Of a stretch of 64,000 bases of DNA, positions 1 through 8,826 are shown piece after piece. Position 1 is the stretch's first letter. Each line of letters starts with the position of its first letter. The DNA comes from Histomonas meleagridis. Lineage: Eukaryota > Parabasalia > Tritrichomonadida > Dientamoebidae. A program made the position numbers and the translations under genes. The stretch covers positions 558,001 to 622,000 of the forward strand of contig WSYJ01000142.1 in assembly GCA_020186115.1 (NCBI GenBank). The letters run 5' to 3'. The notes below the pieces were generated by a model that saw only the letters and a program-made list of their open reading frames with translations, was not told the origin of the DNA and did not search any database.

Positions 1-2192
1 GGTTCAGCTAAATTTTCACCATAAGTTCCATCACTTAAAATTAATTTAACAGTTGGATCTGATACTTCTATAGTGCCAATACTTTTCATTAAAAATCGAA
101 ATGCAAAACGATTTGGATTTTGTATAAATGGAATTGTAAATTCTAAATCACCATTTAGAACATAATTATAATCTACACCATGAAATACATATTGTTGAAT
201 AGTTCCACCTTTAACTCTAAATATATCAACAAGATAACTACTTTCATTATGTTCAATTTGTACAACTGTTCTATTATAGATATCACATTGTGAATAAGCT
301 TTAGATGAAGCTTGAATAACTTTAACATTTGGAAGTGTAACATATAAACTTATACTACCACCTCTTCCATCTAAGATTTGATTATTACTATCAATTAATA
401 CTGTATTATGTACATAAGTATCATGCAATTTAGAACCATTTACATGATCGGCCATATAACCTAAATCACTAAGTAATTCATAACCATCTTTCCAATATAC
501 TAAATTAAGTGAATCGATATGATGATGGCCTCCATAATCAGATGCATCAAGGACTAAAAGACTCTTCTTACCATATGATCCAGTTCTAATATAAGCTTGT
601 GACCAATAAGGAAATACTATATCAGGGAAATTAAATTGTGCATTAGAATCAAAATTATTATTATTAAAGAAAAACATACTTAATGCAGAAAATGTTTTCC
701 CTCTCATTTTAGTTGCTACATATTCATCAAATCTACCAGGAAATGCATGCATTACATATTCTGCATGTTCATCTGCAAGTGAAAATGTTATAGAACTATC
801 ACCAATTGGTGGATAAACAAAAGAACTATATGAAGTCCATATTAAATTTTGCCAACATTGATCATATTTTGTGTCAGTTGCAACATTTAATTGATCATAA
901 CGATCGGATTCTTTATAATCTAATGGATCTGTATAATTAGTAAATGCATAACCAAAGTCAAAAAGTCCTTTTAGAACTTTTCGTCCATACATTGCTGATT
1001 GACATGTACTTCCATCTTCTAAAAACCAATCGGAGATGGTTGTTAAAAATCCTTTAATTCCAAAATGTACTAATTCAATTGATTTCGTAATTACTCCTAC
1101 AAGTGCTGCACCTGCTAAGTTCATTACTGACTTATTATTAATTGATTTATCCCCCACTGCTAAATATGTTGATTCAATCAATACTTTTTCTTTGATTGTT
1201 TCAATTTCCGTATCAGTATATACACTCGATGAAATTGTAAGATCAAATGCATTCGCTAAAATTTTAACTTTTTCACCTTCATCACCATTAGAATTCATTC
1301 GATGAGCTCCCCAATAACCTGAATACATTGTGGCATTAGGATCAACTCCAGGGCCTGCAATTTTTGGGCATTTAGAATCAGGTAAACTTTCAAGATTTAA
1401 TGCTGCATAATGTGGATCACAATCCGCAAATTCATTATATGGATATCCTTCTGCTACAAGATAATTTGGTAAACATTCTGCTAGCCGAAGTAATACTTTA
1501 CGAACAGCTGCAGCATATTTGTCGTCATCCGTAATGGCATAAGCATACGCTAAATCCGTTAAAAGAGAAATAACATGTTCGACTTTATATCCGCGAATTA
1601 CCATTGATGGTGCAGAAGAACAGGATTCATACTTTAAACATTTAACAGGTCCAACATTAGTAATATATGAAAAACTTTGACGTGGATCATATGTACTAGT
1701 AACAATATAATCTTCTGGATATTCTTCAGATGGAAAAACATGCCCACAAACTTTACAAGTAAGTTTATCAGGATCGCTTGCACTCCATTTCCAGCTGCCT
1801 TTGGCATTCCAATTTTTCCCTGTTTTGACACAATTTGGACAAAATGTTTGTGCACCTGGTGTTACAATGGAAATAAAATCATTGACGATGCTATCTGTAA
1901 GAAATGACACTGACGAATCAGCATTCTTAATTATTGTATTTTTTCTTGATTGAGCCCATTGATATTTTTCTATATTTTCTTTAGCTCGAGCTATATCATC
2001 AGGCTTGATTAGCCCTGATGGAATACGTTCTGTACTTCCTAGGTTATTATGAATTGAGGAAAAAAGTTGGAATTTCTGACTTTCAATGGAAAGCCTTGTA
2101 GAGTGGACATTACCTGAATGGTACTCTTCATCTTCATAATATCCTTTTGGAATGATTGAAAATATAGTACAAAGAAAGCAAGACATAAGCAT
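1..2192 (-). CDS. Heparinase II/III-like polysaccharide lyase, secreted, 3' end beyond the window
   Basis: The minus strand stays open from the left edge of the window to about 2342, giving at least 730 residues. I start it at the ATG at 2192 because it opens with a hydrophobic, signal-peptide-like stretch (MLMSCFLCTIFS); an in-frame ATG at 2342 is possible but adds a Lys/Thr-rich leader. A two-Cys-pair zinc-ribbon-like segment (TCKVCGH and FCPNC) lies at about 1735-1850. Further on, GGHHHIDSLNLVYWKDGY (about 481-533) and DLGYM are typical of the C-terminal half of heparinase II/III-family lyases, which cleave uronic-acid polysaccharides. Family members are mainly bacterial, so transfer is plausible, but that is inference. 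Stop codon and C-terminus are not in the window. The exact substrate cannot be read from the sequence. Confidence 0.72.
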   Translation of the reverse strand, partial: MLMSCFLCTIFSIIPKGYYEDEEYHSGNVHSTRLSIESQKFQLFSSIHNNLGSTERIPSGLIKPDDIARAKENIEKYQWAQSRKNTIIKNADSSVSFLTDSIVNDFISIVTPGAQTFCPNCVKTGKNWNAKGSWKWSASDPDKLTCKVCGHVFPSEEYPEDYIVTSTYDPRQSFSYITNVGPVKCLKYESCSSAPSMVIRGYKVEHVISLLTDLAYAYAITDDDKYAAAVRKVLLRLAECLPNYLVAEGYPYNEFADCDPHYAALNLESLPDSKCPKIAGPGVDPNATMYSGYWGAHRMNSNGDEGEKVKILANAFDLTISSSVYTDTEIETIKEKVLIESTYLAVGDKSINNKSVMNLAGAALVGVITKSIELVHFGIKGFLTTISDWFLEDGSTCQSAMYGRKVLKGLFDFGYAFTNYTDPLDYKESDRYDQLNVATDTKYDQCWQNLIWTSYSSFVYPPIGDSSITFSLADEHAEYVMHAFPGRFDEYVATKMRGKTFSALSMFFFNNNNFDSNAQFNFPDIVFPYWSQAYIRTGSYGKKSLLVLDASDYGGHHHIDSLNLVYWKDGYELLSDLGYMADHVNGSKLHDTYVHNTVLIDSNNQILDGRGGSISLYVTLPNVKVIQASSKAYSQCDIYNRTVVQIEHNESSYLVDIFRVKGGTIQQYVFHGVDYNYVLNGDLEFTIPFIQNPNRFAFRFLMKSIGTIEVSDPTVKLILSDGTYGENLAE

Positions 2193-3141
2193 TTTTGTTT
2201 CAGTGTGTCGCTTTTGACTGGTTTTAGCATAAATTTCACAAAAAGTTGTTTTATACATTGAACTGTTACACAAAAAATTGTGTATTTCATTGAAAGTCTT
2301 GAACAAAATTAATGGAAAATAAAATGGTGTATACCTTTTCATTCCACCAAAATGCCATAATAATTATTTACTGTTAACTCAAGAAAAATGAAATATTATG
2401 TTAATGAAATATAAAACAGCTTTTATAGTTATATATATATAATTTTTGGGTCTCATATAATAATGAGACAACAAGAAAGACCATATGGTCTTAAATTTTT
2501 AGAAATGATTTTTCTATTTTCATAATTTGAAGTTCCCTAAATGGATGATAAAATGCAGGAAGTTGTTATTTTTTGACTAGATTTTGACAAGAGATTTTCT
2601 TTGATGACTTTTGATAATACTCAAACTAAGGTAAATATCTATTTTATTCAAGAAATAATGTTTTATTTTATAGGATATGTTCAAACATTGGTGTGAATTG
2701 CTTGGTATAAATATTTAACAAATTATCAATGTTCTTCATTTATCCTATAAAAATATATTGTATATCATTTACAAAAATTGAGTAAACAAATAAAGATACA
2801 TTTTGATTAAATCTTATCAACAAAACACGAAAATAAGTCGATCTTCCAATAAATTGCAAGCAATTCCATAAATAATGTTAACATTGTATTTTTCTGTGGA
2901 TGACGTTTTTTTTTCCTCAAATTATTCGATAGAAAAAGTGTTTTCAATGAATTAATTTTTTGAGTTCGAAATGAGAATATTCATGTATCCTAAGATTATA
3001 AAAGAGAAAAACAGAAAAAAAATCAATATAAAAAAAACATTATTTAAAAATATTATTGTGAATTCATTAAAACTACTTCGTATTTTTCAAAAGTTTTGTT
3101 TTTATTTTTTAAGATAGTTGAACCCAAAATATTCATTTCAA
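2193..3141. other. Intergenic region with two adjacent short palindromes
   Basis: AT-rich spacer with no convincing gene. It contains a 7-bp stem-loop at 2450-2469 (arms GTCTCAT and ATGAGAC) and, eight bases on, the perfect palindrome AGACCATATGGTCT at 2478-2491. Nothing else recognised. Confidence 0.6.
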
Positions 3142-4464
3142 ATGGATGCGATTTTTTCTTTTATCAAAAGAATTCCCAAATTTATTTTTTCAACTAACAT
3201 AAGTCAAAACCAAACTCAGGAACAGGATGAATGAGAAGGAAAATATATTACCCGTGAAATAAGAGGGATTAAATGCACATTTCTCAAATTAAACATTAAT
3301 GTTCTTAGCTATCTCAACGAGGCACGCAAATATTCTCCTAAGCTTGATACCGCTAAAATTTCTCTGTTTTTAAATCGTATCAATGAAACCGGCAGTGCAC
3401 CAGATGATATTGTTTACAGAGTTGTTCAAGCAGGAAATGACGAAAACGCTGAACAGTCAATGAAAACGACGCCAGAATCTATCGAATTTTTAGAGAATGC
3501 TTATCCAAATTTTACAAAAAAAGAAATCAAAATTCGGTTTTCTCAAAACAAATTTATGCTTCTTGACACAGTTCATTTCTTTGATGCGCGTAAAGATACT
3601 CCAAAAGATTCAACGCTACGACAAAAACAAACAACTTTAACATTTGATGATATTATTGTTTCAGCGCAACTTTTGCAATTATATTCTGAAGATGTTAAAA
3701 AACAAGAAATCAAACGACAAGAGGAAGAAGAAGAGCGTCTTATGCTTGAAGCCATTGCAGACAATTCTTTATATGAATGTGAATGTTGTTTTTGTGAATG
3801 TCCAATGGAGCGTTTAGTACAATGTCCAGAAGGACATCTTTTTTGTTTCAAATGTATTCGTAAACAAATCGAAACGTCCATTTCTGAAGGGCGAACAGAA
3901 GTTCCATGTTTACATTATGGCGGATGCAACGAGAAGGTTCCGATGAGCGAATTAGAACGTTCAGTACCCAAAGAATTACTTCAACAACTTTCACAAGCAG
4001 AAACATTAAATGCAATTTTATCAGCAGATATCAAAGGCACTGTAAAATGTTACAATTGCGGTGCTATTTATTTTTCTGATGCTGAATATATGGTTTGTCC
4101 AAACTGTTGCGCTGTTACTTGCTCATTGTGCATGTGTAAGCACCACTATGGATCGACTTGCGAAGAAAATGAAAAATTAATGAACCAGTTAATGAATGAA
4201 TCATTGAGTTATTCTATTATTAGAAAATGCCCAAAGTGTAAATCAGAATTCATTAAAGAAGAAGGATGTAACTTAGTTCGTTGTCCAATGTGCCAAACTG
4301 CAATTTGTTATTGGTGCAAAAAGGTCGTGCCGGAGTCTGTCGGATACAGCCACTTCTTTGCTGGAAGTAATGAAAAGTGTCCAAAAAATAAATGTCCATT
4401 GTTTCAAAATGATCAAATACAACATCAAATAGAAATTCAGCAGGCGATGCAACACAAGCCATAA
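3142..4464 (+). pseudogene. RNF216-like RBR E3 ubiquitin ligase, copy 1, interrupted by an in-frame TGA
   Basis: Reading from the ATG at 3142, the frame shows homology to the paralogue at 7000-8421 on both sides of an in-frame TGA at 3232-3234; the first ATG after the stop that leaves a long protein is 3460 (334 residues). That 334-residue protein has RING1 (about 107-156, with CPEGHLFCFKC), IBR (about 197-234) and RING2 (about 257-286) with the likely catalytic Cys270 in EEGCN, followed by a GYSHFF...CPLF tail as in RNF216/TRIAD3. RBR ligases pass ubiquitin through a RING2 thioester. The stop removes or detaches the N-terminal part; translation from 3460 would leave the RBR module intact, so it may be a shortened gene rather than a dead one. 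A 432-base stretch is almost identical to copy 2. Confidence 0.75.
3621..4052 (+). repeat. Near-identical tract shared with 7569-8000 (copy 1)
   Basis: This 432-base stretch matches 7569-8000 with only one substitution, one inserted G and one deleted T, while the coding sequence on either side is clearly diverged. This is a pattern expected from recent gene conversion between the two RBR genes. Confidence 0.85.
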
Positions 4465-4729
4465 GTAAAGAATACGATAGATATAAAAGTAATTTGTTCA
4501 TTTTCATAAAGAAGGTGCCATATTATCATAACATACATGTTGTCGCGTAAATGAAATTTCTTTTTAACAAACCCACATATGTTGAAGCAACACAAGAGAA
4601 ATTAGATGTCGAATGCGTATTCATATAAATCCATCAGTTACACCACTCAAAACTAGAATACACATTCGTCTTTTGATAAGTTTCTTTGGAAATATAAAAA
4701 TATACAAAAATTTCAGCATATCAAATTGT

Positions 4730-5861
4730 TTAGAAGCACTTGCGGTGGACAATTCCTGGACCAGCTTCGTTGTATTCATCACGTGTGATAACCATTTGTG
4801 GGAATGTGGCGAGTGATGCAAGGATGGAGCCACCGATCCAAACTGCGTACTTACGTTCTGGTGGGGGCGACGACTTTGATCTTCATTGTTGGTGGTGCGA
4901 GGCGGACCATTTCCTTCTCCATACGTTCTGGGAGACCTTCGAACATTGTGGTACCACCAGAGAGAACAATGTTAGCGTAGAGATCCTTACGGACATCGAT
5001 ATCGCATGCCATGATGGAGTTGAAGAGGGTTTGGTCAATACCTTCGAATTCGAAGCCGTTGAAGTGTGGCTTGAAAAGAAGTTCTGGGCACCTGAAGCGC
5101 TCGTTGGCGATGGTGATGACGTTACCATCTGGAAGTGTGTATGAGATGTCGCATTCGGATGTTGTGGCGGCCTTGTTCATTTCTTCGTCGAAATCAAGTG
5201 CAACATATGCGTGCTTCTCCTTGATATCACGAACAATTTCCTTTTCGGCGGATGTTGTGAAGGTGTAACCACGTTCGTTGAGGATCTTTTGGAGGTAGGC
5301 TGTGAGATCACGACCGGCGAGGTTGATACGCATGATAGCGTGTGGAAGGGAGTAACCTTCGTAGATTGGAACTGTGTGGGAAACACCATCACCTGCATCG
5401 AAAACAATACCGGTTGTACGACCAGATGAGTAAAGGGAAAGAACGGCTTGGATACCAACATAGAATGCTGGAACGTTGAATGTTTCGAATTGGAGTTGGA
5501 TCATCTTTTCACGGTTGGCCTTTGGGTTCATTGGGGCTTCTGTAAGAAGAACTGGATGTTCAGCTGGGTCAACACGTAATTCGTTGTAGAAAGTGTGGTG
5601 CCAGATCTTTTCCATATCGTCCCAGTTGGTAACGATACCGTGTTCAATTGGGTACTTGAGGATGAGGATACCTGCCTTAGCGCATGCTTCATCACCAACA
5701 TATGTATCCTTGTTTTGACCACCAGCGATTGTTTGGACATACTTTGGACGACCAACAATGGATGGGAAAACTGAGCGTGGTGCTTCATCACCAGCGAAAC
5801 CGGCCTTGCACATACCGGAACCATTATCGATAACTAATGTTTGAACTTCGTCTTCAGCCAT
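4730..5861 (-). pseudogene. Actin gene broken by one extra base near codon 332
   Basis: The minus strand encodes a conventional actin: [21 protein letters not shown] at the start, [16 protein letters not shown] in the nucleotide cleft, [10 protein letters not shown], and KIKVVAP. The frame then stops early, giving 336 residues. The expected actin C-terminus ([17 protein letters not shown] ... HRKCF and a TAA at 4730-4732) continues in the next frame. The whole unit is 1,132 bases, exactly one more than the 1,131 needed for 376 codons plus stop. The extra base falls in the run of five G at 4863-4867 (+ strand), where four would restore the frame. Either this copy makes a truncated actin lacking part of subdomain 1, or the base is a homopolymer assembly error. 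Codon use is GC-richer than in neighbours, as for highly expressed genes. An initiator motif lies 12 bases upstream. Confidence 0.9.
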
Positions 5862-5870
5862 TAGAATAAA

Positions 5871-5875
5871 TGTGA
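5871..5875 (-). promoter_or_regulatory. Trichomonad initiator (Inr) of the actin gene
   Basis: TCACA on the minus strand matches the TCA(+1)Y(T/A) initiator; the +1 A would be 12 bases before the actin ATG. Confidence 0.6.
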
Positions 5876-6763
5876 AGTGTTAGAAAGGTGACATGACTTT
5901 TCTGAGGGTGAAGCGGACAAACCGTTGGGGCGGATGTCGCAGGCCAACAGGCTAAAAACGATCATAAAAATCCAAAACCTCTACTTTTTGAACAGTTCAT
6001 TGAAATGTGAAAAGATGAAGTTAAGGTTCGAACGCTAACAATGATATTTTGTTGCATCATCGAACAGTAACTATGTTTCGTTCATATTTTTTATCACAAA
6101 ATCAGATCTTAATAAGATCTAAGATATTTCGAAGCTTGTTTGATTATAATTGAATAACTTTTAAAAAAAAAATTATAATGATATTAAAATATAAAATAAT
6201 CCCAAACATTAATGAAATAATATATAGAATATTAATTTTTGAATATATACATATGGTAAAAAAGACATTCTTAAACTAATAGACATTATTTTTAACACTG
6301 TTCATTTCAAACTAAAAATAATGCTATGAAATATTTTCCTGAAAATAAATAATATAATTTCGGAGGATTAGTTAATTCGAAACATACTTTGAGTATATCT
6401 AATAGATTTTTATACATAGTACTTAATAAATGGTGCATATATATAGCCTAATATTCTAATTTCTAACTTTTCATATAATAAATATTCAAGATATTGTCAT
6501 CCATGTTTGTAGTTATCCATTATTTCAAATTTTCATTAATAATACTTTCATTGCAAAATGTGTTAAAAATAAATACATCAACCTAGATGATGACTGTAAC
6601 TAATCTATATATCTCATTATTATTTATTCATTTGATGATTGTATTCGGAATGTTAATACCGATTTTAACTAAGTTGATAATTTATGTGAAAGCCATTGAT
6701 TAGAATCAATATTTTGATGTTCAACAGTGAATTCCATAATTAATTATTATAATGGTTGCATTG

Positions 6764-6805
<42 letters not shown>

Positions 6806-6999
6806 CAAAAAAAACTGAAAGTTTTTTGAAGAGTGTTATGCACGATGCACCGATTTTATTTTTAATAACTTGAATCAATACACCTTTGGATTCATAAAAA
6901 AAAATATCGGAAACCAAATAAGCATTCAAAAGCAAAATAAACTGTTAAATCGAATAAACTTTTTAAAATTTGCCAAATGTCAAAAATTAAAAACAAAAA
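5876..6999. other. Intergenic region upstream of actin and RBR copy 2
   Basis: About 1.1 kb. The first 80 bases next to actin are unusually GC-rich and include GGCGGAT at 5929-5935. The rest is AT-rich with a TA microsatellite. No gene seen. Confidence 0.6.
6769..6802. repeat. (TA)n microsatellite
   Basis: Uninterrupted alternating TA tract of about 33 bases, about 200 bases upstream of RBR copy 2. Confidence 0.9.
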
Positions 7000-8421
7000 A
7001 TGGAAAACGACGAACAAGAACAACAAAAAGAAACAGGCTTTTTTGGACATATTTTATATGGAATTGAAACATTAGGTAATTACATTATAAAAGTCAATAC
7101 TTTTTTAACCCATATAAATGAAAAAATTCAAAATCAACAGCAGCAGCCACAAGAACAACCTCAAGATCCACCAATCCATATCGATGATAAACATGTCAAA
7201 ATGTTAATAAGGGGAATTAATTGCATTCTTCTTAAAATAAATTTTGATGTTCTCAGCAAGCTCAAAGATGCCATCCGAGTCCGTCAGAATCTTGACATTT
7301 CCAAAGCTTCATCATATTTAAAACTTGTCAATGAATCAAACCAACCAATTCCCGATGATATTGTTGATAGGATCATTCTTGCATCTGTTGAAAGCAAAAC
7401 ACTATCTTCTAACACCAAACCCGAAAGTATTTTATTTCTTCAGAATGCATTTCCAAATATTTCAAAAGGATTTATTGAAAATGAGTTATCTTCGCACAAG
7501 TTTATGCTTCTTGACACAGTCCATTTCATTGACACATATAAAGACCCACCAAAACCTTTATTTTCACAACAAAAACAAACAACTTTAACATTTGATGATA
7601 TTATTGTTTCAGCGCAACTTTTGCAATTATATTCTGAAGATGTTAAAAAACAAGAAATCAAACGACAAGAGGAAGAAGAAGAGCGTCTTATGCTTGAAGC
7701 CATTGCAGACAATTCTTTATATGAATGTGAATGTTGTTTTTGTGGAATGTCCAATGGAGCGTTTAGTACAATGTCCAGAAGGACATCTTTTTGTTTCAAA
7801 TGTATTCGTAAACAAATCGAAACGTCCATTTCTGAAGGGCGAACAGAAGTTCCATGTTTACATTATGGCGGATGCAACGAGAAGGTTCCGATGAGCGAAT
7901 TAGAACGTTCAGTACCCAAAGAATTACTTCAACAACTTTCACAAGCAGAAACATTAAATGCAATTTTATCAGCAGACATCAAAGGCACTGTAAAATGTTA
8001 TAAATGCGGATACATAGCAATTGTCGAAAATTATAATTATATGGAATGTCCTTCATGCAAAGCTAAGACGTGCGCACTTTGTCAATCTGAATATCATAAA
8101 GGAATGACGTGCGAACAGTTCAAAAATTTGGACAAAAACAAAGTGCTCGAAGAAAAGATGAGTGAAGCAGTGATTAGAGAATGTCCGAAATGTAAAACGC
8201 AATTTGTTAAAGAAGAAGGATGTAATAAAATGGAATGTCCGCGATGTCATTCACTAATATGTTACTGGTGTAGGAAAATTATTCCAAACGACGTCGGGTA
8301 TAACCACTTCTGGAGAGGCAATTTAAGCGACTGCCCTCCAAATATGTGCCCGCTGTGGGTGCAAAATAACGAGCTACATCAGATGGAAGCGGAACAAGTT
8401 AAGGCTATGGAAACTAAATGA
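7000..8421 (+). CDS. RNF216-like RBR E3 ubiquitin ligase, copy 2, with altered RING1
   Basis: A 473-residue paralogue of the gene at 3142-4464. The N-terminal third (1-190) is helical with a Gln/Pro-rich patch and a possible CUE/UBA-like segment. RING1 starts near residue 244, IBR lies near 330-370, and RING2 near 395-424 with the likely catalytic Cys408 in EEGCN. It ends with GYNHFW and CPLW as in RNF216-type RBR ligases. In residues 249-264 the sequence GMSNGAFSTMSRRTSF replaces ECPMERLVQCPEGHLF of copy 1. The cause is an extra G at about 7744 and a missing T at about 7788-7793, which shift the frame and then restore it. The swap removes RING1 zinc ligands, including the Cys and His of CPEGH, so E2 binding by RING1 is probably lost even though RING2 is intact. 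Whether it is expressed or functional is unknown. Confidence 0.78.
   Translation: MENDEQEQQKETGFFGHILYGIETLGNYIIKVNTFLTHINEKIQNQQQQPQEQPQDPPIHIDDKHVKMLIRGINCILLKINFDVLSKLKDAIRVRQNLDISKASSYLKLVNESNQPIPDDIVDRIILASVESKTLSSNTKPESILFLQNAFPNISKGFIENELSSHKFMLLDTVHFIDTYKDPPKPLFSQQKQTTLTFDDIIVSAQLLQLYSEDVKKQEIKRQEEEEERLMLEAIADNSLYECECCFCGMSNGAFSTMSRRTSFCFKCIRKQIETSISEGRTEVPCLHYGGCNEKVPMSELERSVPKELLQQLSQAETLNAILSADIKGTVKCYKCGYIAIVENYNYMECPSCKAKTCALCQSEYHKGMTCEQFKNLDKNKVLEEKMSEAVIRECPKCKTQFVKEEGCNKMECPRCHSLICYWCRKIIPNDVGYNHFWRGNLSDCPPNMCPLWVQNNELHQMEAEQVKAMETK
7569..8000 (+). repeat. Near-identical tract shared with 3621-4052 (copy 2)
   Basis: Counterpart of 3621-4052. It carries the compensated +G/-T pair and ends abruptly where the IBR sequences diverge. 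Confidence 0.85.
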
Positions 8422-8826
8422 CTTGTGTAAAAGAAATAAATCGAAAATTATAATTTTAAAATTCATTTTATCTGCAGAAAATATGTGAATTATTTCATCA
8501 TTTAACTCTTTTTTACAAAAGAGAAAAACATCAAAGCTCTGAAAAATATAACCACTAAAAAGATATATCTTTTTTAATGTGCACATTAACCTTTCGACAA
8601 TATATTAAAGTTGATCACCGAACTTATCTTAATAACAGTTATATTTCCAAAATAGCAACGATATCCAATGATACCAAACATTCTATGGATGCTTACGCCC
8701 ATCGATGTGTTCTAAGTTGTGAATTTTACACATCATCACCAGGTGAAAAATCGCTCGTCATTGAGCACCTGAACAAAACGATTTCTTTGCATTCATCACA
8801 AAAACAGTTCTCAGAATCCTTTTTTA
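8422..8826. other. Intergenic region between convergent genes
   Basis: About 400 bases between the 3' ends of RBR copy 2 and the CYFIP-like gene. An 86-codon frame at 8577-8837 (+) has no recognisable features and overlaps the CYFIP 3' end, so I do not call it. Confidence 0.5.
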
